Positions 17,686-25,509 of a DNA stretch of 41,146 bases are shown here, in pieces. How positions within the stretch are numbered: position 1 is the stretch's first letter; every line of letters starts with the position of its first letter. A program made the translations under genes and the position numbers. Origin of the DNA: Erysipelotrichaceae bacterium (GTDB lineage Bacteria; Bacillota_I; Bacilli_A; Erysipelotrichales; Erysipelotrichaceae); assembly GCA_019415435.1 (NCBI GenBank), contig DXZE01000004.1:29144-70289 (forward strand), read 5' to 3'. The notes under the pieces were generated by a model, which saw only the letters and a program-made list of their open reading frames with translations, searched no databases and was not told where the DNA came from.

Positions 17686-17714
17686 TTGCATATGAAACCT
17701 GTCAGTGACATAAT
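17686..17714 (+). promoter_or_regulatory. Promoter of the XRE-potABCD operon
   Basis: TTGCAT (17686-17691), 17-nt spacer, CATAAT (17709-17714). The predicted leader is about 50 nt and AT-rich before the GGAGG of the regulator gene. Confidence 0.65.
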
Positions 17715-17771
17715 AGACAAGGTTTTGTAAAAAGCGATTTTTTGTTTAGTAAAAGGAAACACGGAGGACGC

Positions 17772-18314
17772 ATGATTGATATTGGGGAAAGGATCAGACA
17801 ATTGCGCTTGCGTAATGACCTGACATTGCAGGAACTGGCCTCAAGAACAGAATTATCAAAAGGATTTCTTTCACAACTGGAACGTAACCTGACTTCACCA
17901 TCTATTCAGACATTAGAAGATATTGCGGAAGCGTTAGGCGTTACCATGTCCCAATTCTTTTCAGAAGAAGGCAGTGAACAGATTGTCTTTGGAGAAAATG
18001 ACATGTTTATAGATGAACAGGAAGGGTATCAGGTAAAGTGGATTGTTCCTAATGCCCAGAAGAATGCGATGGAACCTTTGATTCTGGATATAGAACCAGG
18101 TTATTCTTCACAGGTGATTGAGCCTCATGAGGGAGAAGAGCTGGGATTTGTCTTATCTGGAAGAATTGTTCTTGTCAGAGGCAAGCAGAAGAAAGGCACA
18201 CCTGTGAAAAAAGGAGAAACCTTTTATATAAAAGGAGATCTTGCTCACCGTATTGAAAATCATTCAACCAAGAAAGCAAGTGTTCTGTGGATCAGTACAC
18301 CACCAGAATTCTAA
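17772..18314 (+). CDS. XRE-family transcriptional regulator with cupin domain
   Basis: A 180-aa DNA-binding regulator. Residues about 5-60 form an XRE helix-turn-helix (IGERIRQLRLRNDLTLQELASRTELSKGFLSQLERNLTSPSIQTLEDIAEALGV has the typical recognition helix KGFLSQLER). Residues about 105-178 form a cupin barrel (EPHEGEELGFVLSGRIVLVRG, GETFYIKGDLAHRIEN). This architecture belongs to the PuuR/SinR-like regulators commonly placed in front of polyamine genes. ATG 17772 follows GGAGG; the longer frame from 17742 has no SD. It is 24 bp from potA, so it is the first gene of the pot operon and probably represses it in response to polyamine; that is inferred from context. Confidence 0.9.
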   Translation: MIDIGERIRQLRLRNDLTLQELASRTELSKGFLSQLERNLTSPSIQTLEDIAEALGVTMSQFFSEEGSEQIVFGENDMFIDEQEGYQVKWIVPNAQKNAMEPLILDIEPGYSSQVIEPHEGEELGFVLSGRIVLVRGKQKKGTPVKKGETFYIKGDLAHRIENHSTKKASVLWISTPPEF

Positions 18315-18338
18315 TACAAGAGAAAGAGGATAGAATCT

Positions 18339-19907
18339 ATGGCAAAGAAACTTATTGAAATCAAGAATATTGTAAAGCAGTTTGATAACCAGCTTGTATT
18401 AAAGGGGATTAATCTGGATATTGAAGAAAATGAATTTGTGACTTTATTAGGACCGTCTGGATGCGGTAAGACAACTTTGTTAAGAATCATTGCCGGTTTC
18501 CTGGAACCAGATGAAGGACATGTCATTATGGATGGAGAAGATATTGCGTCTATTCCTGCCTATAAAAGAGATGTCAATACAGTCTTCCAGCACTATGCTT
18601 TGTTTCCACACCTGGATGTATATGACAATATTGCCTTTGGCTTAACAATCAAGAAACAGCCGAAGGATATCATCGATCAGAAAGTAAGCCGTATGATTTC
18701 CTTAGTCGGACTGGAAGGCTTTGAACATAGAGACGTTACATTGATGTCTGGTGGTCAGCAGCAGCGTGTCGCTATCGCAAGAGCCCTTGTCAATGAACCA
18801 AGAGTACTTTTATTAGATGAATCTCTTTCTGCATTAGATAAGAATCTGCGTAAGGAAATGCAGGTGGAATTAAAGGAAATCCAGCAGGAAGTAGGCATCA
18901 CGTTTATCTTTGTTACACATGATCAGGAAGAAGCTTTAACCATGTCTGACAAGATTGTCATTATGAAAGACGGCATGATTGAACAGGTTGGAACACCAGT
19001 AGAGGTATATAACACACCTGTTAATGAATACTGTGCAAGATTTATCGGTGATTCCAATATTATCGATGGCACCATGAAGCATGATAATCTTGTTTCTTTT
19101 GATAATGTAGATTATGCATGTGAAGATTATGGCTTCTCTGAAAATGAACCGGTAGATATTGTTATCCGTCCAGAAGATATTGATATCGTTCCACGCAACA
19201 GAGGCCTGTTGAATGGGGAAGTAAAGTCTGTACTTTTCAAAGGTGTTCACTATGAAGTGATTGCGGAAACTTCTTCCGGCACCCAGAAGACGGTCATCAT
19301 GCATGTGACTGGTGAACATGATGTCGTAAATGAGCAGGCGCATGAGAAAATCAGTGCTTCTTCATTCTCCATGGATCTGGAAGATGTCGGTGAACTGACA
19401 GATACAGAAGTTATTGCGCGCGCAAACGCACAGGCATGGAATGATGAGGATGAAGATATTTCCATTTCTCATGTTGACTATGATGTAAAGCCTGAAGTAG
19501 GAAAATACAAGTGTACATTTGCGACAGATAACAATACTTCTATTACCATCACAATCAATGTCATGAAGCCGCATACGGTTGAAGATACAGAGAATGAAGA
19601 AATGATTCAGGCATTTGATTTCTATAAGACAGTGGATGAAATCAAGGAGTCTGTTGCTTTGGATACAGATCTGATCCGTTGGGCTGATGCGTATGCATGG
19701 TCTACCGAAGATAATTCCAGAGTAGAGATCTGGGATGTGAAGTATGACTTTGATGATGAAAATATTACTGAAGGAGACTATCCGGTTACCTTCTCCACAC
19801 AGGGAAGAGAATTAAAGATTGAAACAACTGACCGTATCGAAGAAGGAGAAAGAGTAGGTCTTGTCTGGAATCCGGAAGATATTCATGTCATGAGAAAGAT
19901 GGGGTAA
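18339..19907 (+). CDS. potA: Spermidine/putrescine ABC importer ATPase with duplicated insert in TOBE domain
   Basis: ATP-binding subunit of the polyamine importer. Walker A GPSGCGKTT is at residues 38-46, the signature SGGQQQRV from S137, Walker B LLLDE at D160-E161, and the H-loop VTHDQEEA follows; all are intact. The C-terminal TOBE domain starts normally (VIRPEDIDIV from V275, then VKSVLFKGVHYEVIAET) and ends normally (VGLVWNPEDIHVMRK). Between these halves lie about 180 extra residues containing two similar units offset by 87 residues: one from about 340 to 410 (D355-T-E..., AQAWNDED..., HVDYD) and one from about 425 to 500 (D442-T-D..., AYAWSTED..., DVKYDF). They look like small beta-rich Ig-like modules. 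Typical PotA is about 350-380 aa; this one is 522. It overlaps no gene but is 4 bp from potB. Confidence 0.93.
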   Translation: MAKKLIEIKNIVKQFDNQLVLKGINLDIEENEFVTLLGPSGCGKTTLLRIIAGFLEPDEGHVIMDGEDIASIPAYKRDVNTVFQHYALFPHLDVYDNIAFGLTIKKQPKDIIDQKVSRMISLVGLEGFEHRDVTLMSGGQQQRVAIARALVNEPRVLLLDESLSALDKNLRKEMQVELKEIQQEVGITFIFVTHDQEEALTMSDKIVIMKDGMIEQVGTPVEVYNTPVNEYCARFIGDSNIIDGTMKHDNLVSFDNVDYACEDYGFSENEPVDIVIRPEDIDIVPRNRGLLNGEVKSVLFKGVHYEVIAETSSGTQKTVIMHVTGEHDVVNEQAHEKISASSFSMDLEDVGELTDTEVIARANAQAWNDEDEDISISHVDYDVKPEVGKYKCTFATDNNTSITITINVMKPHTVEDTENEEMIQAFDFYKTVDEIKESVALDTDLIRWADAYAWSTEDNSRVEIWDVKYDFDDENITEGDYPVTFSTQGRELKIETTDRIEEGERVGLVWNPEDIHVMRKMG

Positions 19908-19911
19908 GGCA

Positions 19912-20697
19912 ATGAAATCATTTTCTAAACTTGTTATTCCATATGTTATCTGGATGACAATCATGATTGTTGTCCCGATGTTAATGATTGTTCTGTACGC
20001 TTTTACAGTGCAGGGAAATGATGTACTGACATTTCAGTTCACATTAAGAAACTTTGCCCGTTTCTTCTCAGATGCTATCTTTCCATCGGTTATGTGGCGC
20101 TCACTTGTGATGGCATTTGTGACGACTGTTATCTGCATTGCCATAGGCTATCCTACGGCATATGTCATGGCCCGTTTGAAGCCAAAGAGTCAGGGATTAG
20201 CGGTACTGTTAATCACTCTTCCTATGTGGATCAATATGCTTGTAAGAACATATGCCTGGAAGGGTATTCTCAGCAGATTCGGTGTTTCTTCTGAGATCCG
20301 TGTTTATATCGGTATGGTCTATAACTTTCTGCCATATATGATTTTGCAGATTTATACTGCTCTTTCCAAGATAGATCCATCTCTCATCGTAGCAGCACAT
20401 GACTTAGGTGCTGATGACAGACAGACATTCTTAAGAGTCACTCTGCCGCTTTCCTTCAGTGGTGTTGTTTCTGGCATTACACTGGTATTCTTGCCGGCTG
20501 TGTCTTCTTTCTTCATTCCAAAGCTATTAGGCGGTGGTCAGTATGTACTGATAGGTAATCTGATCGAAGATTACTTTGTGTCTACAGGTGACTGGAACTT
20601 TGGATCTGCTATTTCATTAATCATGGCTGTGATTATTCTCATATCCATGTTTATTACAAGAAAACTGGATAAAGAACCGAAGGAGGTATCAGAATGA
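19912..20697 (+). CDS. potB: Spermidine/putrescine ABC importer permease PotB
   Basis: A 261-aa inner-membrane permease with six helices, first of the two channel subunits. The cytoplasmic ATPase-coupling (EAA) loop is recognisable as IVAAHDLGADDRQTFLRVTLPLSFSG. Other family marks are MVVPMLMI-type helix 1 and NMLVRTYAWKGIL, the usual PotB segment after helix 3. It begins 4 bp after potA with GGGGTAAGG overlapping the potA stop, and overlaps potC by ATGA. It forms the polyamine importer with PotA, PotC and PotD. Confidence 0.95.
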   Translation: MKSFSKLVIPYVIWMTIMIVVPMLMIVLYAFTVQGNDVLTFQFTLRNFARFFSDAIFPSVMWRSLVMAFVTTVICIAIGYPTAYVMARLKPKSQGLAVLLITLPMWINMLVRTYAWKGILSRFGVSSEIRVYIGMVYNFLPYMILQIYTALSKIDPSLIVAAHDLGADDRQTFLRVTLPLSFSGVVSGITLVFLPAVSSFFIPKLLGGGQYVLIGNLIEDYFVSTGDWNFGSAISLIMAVIILISMFITRKLDKEPKEVSE

Positions 20698-21506
20698 GTC
20701 ATAAAAAGACAGGCATTTTCAGTAAAATCTGGCTGGGACTTATTGCATTATTCTTTTATCTTCCGATTATCTATGTTGTTTTCTTCTCATTTAACCGTTC
20801 CAAGTCATTGACCAGATTCACTGGTTTTTCTACCCGATGGTATGAATCTATGTTTGCTAACCGCTCCATTATGGAAGCGATAGCGACTACTGTCATCATT
20901 GCGGTACTTGCGACAATTATATCTACATTTGTCGGAACAATTACCGCGATCGGTATGTCAAAATCGAGAAAAATCATAAGAGAATTAATTACACAGGTAA
21001 ATAATCTTCCGATGCTGAATCCGGAAATTGTTACAGCAATAGGTTTCATGTTGTTCTTTACTTCCTTACGTATCAAGACAGGTTTTACAACGATGCTTTT
21101 AGCACATATTGCCTTCTGTATTCCTTATGTGATGTTAAGTGTGACACCGCGTCTCAGAAGACTGGATCCTAATCTTGCGGATGCGGCTATGGATCTTGGA
21201 TGTACACCATGGCAGGCAATGTTCAAAGTCATTATTCCTCAGATCAAGGAAGGTATTATAGCTGGTGCCTTAGTTGCCTTCTCCATGTCATTTGATGACT
21301 TTGTCATATCCTTGTTTACAACTGGTCCGGGTGTATCCAACATTTCTATTTATGTATATTCCAATGTAAAAAGAGTGAATCCTACAATCAATGCTTTATC
21401 AGCTATTATCGTATATGTTGTTACAGCAGTTTTGATTATAGTCAATGTAGTACCTGTTATCAGAGAAAGGAGTAAGAAGAAACATGCTGTTGAAGAAAAT
21501 CACTAA
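20694..21506 (+). CDS. potC: Spermidine/putrescine ABC importer permease PotC
   Basis: A 270-aa inner-membrane permease with six helices. The coupling loop is LADAAMDLGCTPWQAMFKVIIPQIKEGI, followed by the PotC-type motif FSMSFDDFVISLFTTGPG. The start FFYLPIIYVVFFSFNRSKS is also standard. It overlaps potB by 4 bp (ATGA) and potD by 23 bp, so the four genes are tightly coupled. Confidence 0.95.
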   Translation: MSHKKTGIFSKIWLGLIALFFYLPIIYVVFFSFNRSKSLTRFTGFSTRWYESMFANRSIMEAIATTVIIAVLATIISTFVGTITAIGMSKSRKIIRELITQVNNLPMLNPEIVTAIGFMLFFTSLRIKTGFTTMLLAHIAFCIPYVMLSVTPRLRRLDPNLADAAMDLGCTPWQAMFKVIIPQIKEGIIAGALVAFSMSFDDFVISLFTTGPGVSNISIYVYSNVKRVNPTINALSAIIVYVVTAVLIIVNVVPVIRERSKKKHAVEENH

Positions 21507-22590
21507 TGCCATACTGGTCAGTGGAATGGCTGTTGTACTGACGGGTTGCGGTTCTTCTGCCTCCAATAAAGTAAAACAGGTGAAAGATGCCAAGAAGGAA
21601 TATGGCTGTAATGTCATCAATGTATATAACGCTGGTGAATATATTGGTGAAAATGTGAATTCGGATTTTGAAAAAATGTATAATGCCAGGGTTAACTACG
21701 ATACATTTGAATCCAATGAAATGATGTATACAAAACTGCTTGGTGGATCAGCCTATGATGTTATCGTTCCTTCAGACTACATGATTGAAAGAATGATCAG
21801 TGAAGATATGCTGCAGCCTTTGGATAAATCAAAGATACCAAATGAAAAGGATCTGAACCCTGCTGTAGCTGAAATGCGTGAAGCATTTGATCCGGGTGGT
21901 GTCTATTCAATGCCATATTTCTGGGGAACAGTAGGCCTTGTATATAACAAGCAGATTGTTGATGAGAAATCCATAGAGAAAAAGGGATGGGAAATTCTCA
22001 GAGATACAAAGTATAAAAACAATATCTTTTTCTATGATTCACAGCGTGATGGCTTTATGGTTGCCTTTAAGGCATTAGGATACTCTATGAATACAGATGA
22101 TCCTGATCAGATTCAGAAAGCCTATAACTGGTTGCGCAAGATGAATAAAACCATGGAACCTGCTTATGTAACAGATGATATTATTGATGGCATGGCTAAT
22201 TATGAAAAGGCTATCGGCATTATGTATTCCGGTGATGCGGCATATGTATTATCTGAAAACATGGATATGGGATGGATTGAACCGAAACAGGGTACAAATA
22301 AATGGGTTGATGCTATGGTTATACCGAAGAATGCATCCTGTGTACCTTTAGCTAATGATTACATTAACTATATGATGAGTTACAATGCACAATTAGCTAA
22401 TTCTGAATGGGTTGGCTATACACCTGTCCGATTGGATGTAGAAGATTATCTGTCCGGACCAGATGGTGATTATTTTGAAAATCCAGCTTATAAGCCAAGA
22501 ACAGATGGTTCTAATGATGAAGTATTCCATTACAATAAAGAATTAACAAGACAATTATCAGATCTCTGGAATAAGGTAAAAATACAGTAA
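21484..22590 (+). CDS. potD: Spermidine/putrescine-binding lipoprotein PotD
   Basis: A 368-aa substrate-binding protein of the polyamine importer. It has a lipoprotein signal: MLLKKITNAILVSGMAVVL then lipobox LTGC with C22 as the lipidated residue, so the mature protein is membrane-anchored on the outside. Recognisable family parts are INVYNAGEYIGENV, VNYDTFESNEMMYTKL, YDVIVPSDYMIERM, YFWGTVGLVYN and IMYSGDAAYVL. The start ATG 21484 lies within potC and has AAAGGAG 11 nt upstream. Last gene of the operon; a hairpin follows. Confidence 0.95.
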   Translation: MLLKKITNAILVSGMAVVLTGCGSSASNKVKQVKDAKKEYGCNVINVYNAGEYIGENVNSDFEKMYNARVNYDTFESNEMMYTKLLGGSAYDVIVPSDYMIERMISEDMLQPLDKSKIPNEKDLNPAVAEMREAFDPGGVYSMPYFWGTVGLVYNKQIVDEKSIEKKGWEILRDTKYKNNIFFYDSQRDGFMVAFKALGYSMNTDDPDQIQKAYNWLRKMNKTMEPAYVTDDIIDGMANYEKAIGIMYSGDAAYVLSENMDMGWIEPKQGTNKWVDAMVIPKNASCVPLANDYINYMMSYNAQLANSEWVGYTPVRLDVEDYLSGPDGDYFENPAYKPRTDGSNDEVFHYNKELTRQLSDLWNKVKIQ

Positions 22591-22600
22591 TTATCACATG

Positions 22601-22622
22601 GGAAGGGATATATATCCCTTCC
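22601..22622 (+). terminator. 22-bp perfect palindrome after potD
   Basis: GGAAGGGATA and TATCCCTTCC arms flank a central TA, giving a perfect 22-bp palindrome 10 bp after the potD stop. No T-run follows (TGTATGATT), so it is either a non-canonical terminator or an mRNA 3'-end stabiliser. Confidence 0.55.
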
Positions 22623-22651
22623 TGTATGATTCTGAAAGAAATTTCTTTGTA

Positions 22652-22680
22652 TTGCATTATTTTCTGAATTTAGCTATACT
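22652..22680 (+). promoter_or_regulatory. Promoter of tRNA-Cys/tRNA-Leu
   Basis: TTGCAT (22652-22657), 17-nt spacer, TATACT (22675-22680), followed by a predicted start about 17 nt before the tRNA-Cys gene. Confidence 0.8.
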
Positions 22681-22703
22681 AATTGAGCACGTAAGTGCAG
22701 GAT

Positions 22704-22777
22704 GGTTCGTTAGCCAAGTGGTAAGGCAACAGACTGCAACTCTGTGAGCGCCGGTCCGACTCCGGCACGAACCTCCA
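22704..22777 (+). tRNA. tRNA-Cys (GCA)
   Basis: Acceptor GGTTCGT pairs with ACGAACC, discriminator T, CCA encoded (22775-22777). The anticodon loop ACTGCAACT context gives GCA, and U73 is the known tRNA-Cys discriminator. Confidence 0.95.
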
Positions 22778-22787
22778 TTTCCTTGAT

Positions 22788-22871
22788 GGGGAAGTGGCGG
22801 AATCGGTAGACGCAACGGACTTAAAATCCGTTGATGGAAACATCGTGAGGGTTCAAGTCCCTTCTTCCCCA
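22788..22871 (+). tRNA. tRNA-Leu (TAA)
   Basis: A class II tRNA with a long variable arm. Acceptor GGGGAAG pairs with CTTCCCC; anticodon loop CTTAAAA gives TAA. Discriminator A73. The 3' CCA is not encoded (CCT follows), so it must be added after transcription. Confidence 0.95.
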
Positions 22872-22877
22872 CCTCTG

Positions 22878-22905
22878 AACCGGAGTGAAAACTTCGGTTT
22901 TTTAT
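22878..22905 (+). terminator. Terminator after tRNA-Leu(TAA)
   Basis: AACCGGAGT (22878-22886), loop GAAA, ACTTCGGTT (22891-22899; one G-U pair), then a T-run. Confidence 0.9.
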
Positions 22906-22918
22906 TTTATTCTCTGAA

Positions 22919-23040
22919 TGAATAACTGATGATTGTTATTCAATATATAGAGGATAATATTAACTTTAAAGGTACATATAGCTCGTATGTACCTCCCTCA
23001 AAAAGATACCTGTATCTGGGCAGTGTATCTTTTCTTTTTA
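22919..23040 (+). promoter_or_regulatory. Structured leader upstream of mgtE with terminator; possible riboswitch
   Basis: Three hairpins precede mgtE. First, TGAATAAC (22919-22926) pairs with GTTATTCA (22935-22942). Second, AGGTACATA (22970-22978) pairs with TATGTACCT (22986-22994). Third, AAAAGATAC (23001-23009) pairs with GTATCTTTT (23025-23033) and is followed by CTTTTTA, which makes a terminator. The loop of the third holds a second GTATCT (23012-23017) that competes for AGATAC, so two alternative folds exist. A further AGATAC (23086-23091) sits next to the mgtE SD. It does not match the M-box conserved core as I know it. Regulation of mgtE by attenuation is inferred. Confidence 0.5.
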
Positions 23041-23105
23041 TCTTATTAAATTAATTGCTTTATATTATGCATGAACATGTACAATAGATACATATCAGGT
23101 GAAAT

Positions 23106-24452
23106 ATGACAGATAAGATGACGAAAAGTGAGCTGCAGCGCATTATCAGAGACAATGAAGCCGCAGAACTGCATGACTATATTGAAAATATAAATGCATA
23201 TGATATTGCGTCTGTTTCAGAAGAACTGAATGATTCTGAATTGTGGAAATTATGTTCTTTAATGGATGATCAGGATCTGGCAGAGGTCCTTGAGCAGGCA
23301 GAAGACGAACAAAGACTGCGTATGGCAGAGACAATCACCAACGATGAATTGATCGAAGTATTCGGCTATATGCAGAAAGATGACATCGTTGACCTGATTG
23401 GTGATATGCCTGTAGCCAGACGCAAGGCATTAATGAATCAGATGATGGAAGGAGACCGTGCCATCATCACAAGATTATTAAAGTATCCTGAAGATAGTGC
23501 TGGTGGTATCATGACAACCGCATATATCTCACTTCAGGAAGATATGATAGTCAAGCAGGGTATGGATCAGGTAAGACAGATCGCAAACCGTACTGAGGTC
23601 ATTGAAACAATTTATGTTGTCTCACATTCCCGTGAACTAGTTGGTACAGTTAATTTAAGACAGGTATTAACAGCGGATAAGAATGCAAAGCTGAAAGATA
23701 TCATGAAAGAAAATCCGATCTATGTTCATCCGGAAGATGATCAGGAGTATGCGGCCAGGCTTGTATCAAGATATGATCTGAATGCACTTCCGGTTGTGAA
23801 TAACCGGGGATCTATTCTGGGTATTATTACAGTTGATGATATTATCGATGTTATTATCCAGGAATATAACGAAGATATCCTTGAACTTGGCGGTGTTGGT
23901 AAGGAAGAAGATCTGAACAGTACTTTGATGGAGTCTGTAAAGATGAGATTGCCATGGCTGCTGATTAATCTTGGAACGGCATTCTTAGCATCCTTTGTTG
24001 TAAAGTCATTCGAATCAACAATTGCCCAGGTTGTAGCTCTTTCAGCTACCATGACGATTGTTTCTGGAATGGGCGGTAATGCCGGTACCCAGACACAGTC
24101 TATTCTTGTAAGAGAATTATCACAGGATGAAATCTCATTAAAAAAATTCGCCAGGGCATTCTGGAAAGAAATACTGCTTGGAGTCATTGATGGTGCAGCC
24201 TGCGGCTTAGTGACGGGTGTGATTGTAGCGGCTGTATATCAGAATATATATCTGGGCATTATTATCTTTGTCGCAATGATAGGCAACCTTGTTGTGGCTG
24301 GTGTATTCGGATTCCTGGTTCCGGTAATATTAAAGAAACTCGGCGCAGACCCGGCAGTATCATCGTCCATCTTTATTACAACAGCTACAGATATGCTTGG
24401 CTTCTTTATCTTCCTTGGCCTTGCAAAACTGTTTCTGCCATTATTACTTTAA
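23106..24452 (+). CDS. mgtE: Magnesium transporter MgtE
   Basis: A 448-aa Mg2+ channel/transporter with the standard MgtE layout. An acidic superhelical N domain (about residues 1-125) is followed by two CBS domains (about 130-255; DSAGGIMTTAYISLQED and YDLNALPVVNNRGSILGIITVDDIIDVI), a connecting helix, and five membrane helices (from about 283; WLLINLGTAFLASFVV). The channel block GMGGNAGTQTQSILVREL is the conserved pore motif. The CBS and N domains close the channel when Mg2+ is high. Length is normal. SD AGGTG precedes ATG 23106. It sits after a structured leader and overlaps a convergent gene by 9 bp. Confidence 0.96.
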   Translation: MTDKMTKSELQRIIRDNEAAELHDYIENINAYDIASVSEELNDSELWKLCSLMDDQDLAEVLEQAEDEQRLRMAETITNDELIEVFGYMQKDDIVDLIGDMPVARRKALMNQMMEGDRAIITRLLKYPEDSAGGIMTTAYISLQEDMIVKQGMDQVRQIANRTEVIETIYVVSHSRELVGTVNLRQVLTADKNAKLKDIMKENPIYVHPEDDQEYAARLVSRYDLNALPVVNNRGSILGIITVDDIIDVIIQEYNEDILELGGVGKEEDLNSTLMESVKMRLPWLLINLGTAFLASFVVKSFESTIAQVVALSATMTIVSGMGGNAGTQTQSILVRELSQDEISLKKFARAFWKEILLGVIDGAACGLVTGVIVAAVYQNIYLGIIIFVAMIGNLVVAGVFGFLVPVILKKLGADPAVSSSIFITTATDMLGFFIFLGLAKLFLPLLL

Positions 24453-25463
24453 AGAAAGAATTTTACGGATTGTTTCTGTATCATACATATAAAACTGTAA
24501 TTGTTCCGGCTGATTGAGAGTTTCATGAATACTCTCAAAATACAGCCGGAGCTTTTTCATTTCTGATGCATAAGCAGGATTTACAGATGGTTTATGATGG
24601 TGAGCTAAAGCATCAAAGTACAGAAAAATCAATGTCCACATGATTTCAAAACACGAATCTTCGATCCAAAAGGAAGCTTTTTCATAAGGTGGAAGATACT
24701 GCTGGAGAAGCTTTTCGATAGTGATTAAACCATCATTACCAGATTTCCAGATATCCGTGTAGACATAGTCATAACTGTTAAAGATTTTTTTATTAAACAG
24801 TTCAAATGCATCACCCTGAATGATCTTTACAGGTTTGTTATGTGGAAACTGCGGCCATAAGAATCTGTTGAACATGGCAATAACAGCTTCACTTTTTTCA
24901 ATAACGGTAATGCTGGTAACTTTATCATTCAGCATCGCCATATACAGAAAATAGCCAATACCTAATCCAAAGGTAAGAATATCACCATGCGCTTTCTCTG
25001 CCGGTACATTGTTTGTGGCAGCTTCACTTGGGGCATCCAGCATCCAGTCTTCATCATCCTGTAAAAGATAGATCGCATCAAAGTTAGCATCCATAGCTCT
25101 TAGTTTCATGCTGTCATTTAATTCTCTTTTCGGATCTTTCTGAATACAATCCGCATTGAATAACTCATGACCTGCAATGCGTTCTGTTTCAAAAGAAAAG
25201 TGACCATCTTTCACCATATCTAAAGATACGTTAGCGTGATAGGAACTCTGTTCCCAATCTTTGACAGATAAAAACAGGGAAGGCCATGTACTTTCCTCGC
25301 CGCTGAATTCCGCAAAACCGGCATCGTGCATCATTTTCTGCACTTTTTTCTCGTTAGACTTTGTGACATGCATACCGAGAAAATCATTCTTTTCATCATT
25401 GTATATGTGATAGCGGCAGCGATCTAAAAAAGATGTTATTTCTTTTGTACATTCAATCTTCAT
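24444..25463 (-). CDS. SAM-dependent methyltransferase-like protein (spermidine-synthase-like fold)
   Basis: A 339-aa soluble protein. The N-terminal half (to about residue 140) has no motif I recognise. From about 155 a Rossmann methyltransferase core follows: GDILTFGLGIGYFLYMA (motif I, G166-L-G-I-G170), VTSITVIEKSEAVI (acidic end of strand 2, Glu at about 189), KIIQGDAFELF (motif III), and YDYVYTDIWKSG (strand 4). That order fits class I methyltransferases and the closely related aminopropyltransferases. Substrate unknown. It has no obvious SD; an extended -10 (TGGTACAAT) lies 6 nt before the ATG, so it may be leaderless. It is divergent from surE and tail-to-tail with mgtE. Confidence 0.7.
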   Translation of the reverse strand: MKIECTKEITSFLDRCRYHIYNDEKNDFLGMHVTKSNEKKVQKMMHDAGFAEFSGEESTWPSLFLSVKDWEQSSYHANVSLDMVKDGHFSFETERIAGHELFNADCIQKDPKRELNDSMKLRAMDANFDAIYLLQDDEDWMLDAPSEAATNNVPAEKAHGDILTFGLGIGYFLYMAMLNDKVTSITVIEKSEAVIAMFNRFLWPQFPHNKPVKIIQGDAFELFNKKIFNSYDYVYTDIWKSGNDGLITIEKLLQQYLPPYEKASFWIEDSCFEIMWTLIFLYFDALAHHHKPSVNPAYASEMKKLRLYFESIHETLNQPEQLQFYMYDTETIRKILSLK

Positions 25464-25469
25464 GACCGT

Positions 25470-25486
25470 ATTGTACCATGTATAAT
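25470..25486. promoter_or_regulatory. Divergent -10 boxes between methyltransferase-like gene and surE
   Basis: Minus strand: TACAAT (25470-25475) with TGG in front, 6 nt before ATG 25463. Plus strand: TATAAT (25481-25486), about 24 nt before surE. The two promoters overlap almost back to back, so polymerases could exclude each other. Confidence 0.5.
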
Positions 25487-25509
25487 GATTCTCATGAAAG
25501 CAGGTGGAG

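Noticed and set aside
22919..23040. M-box (ykoK) riboswitch in front of mgtE
   Set aside because: The conserved M-box core segments are not recognisable and the leader is too short for the usual ~170-nt element. It is kept as an unassigned structured leader.
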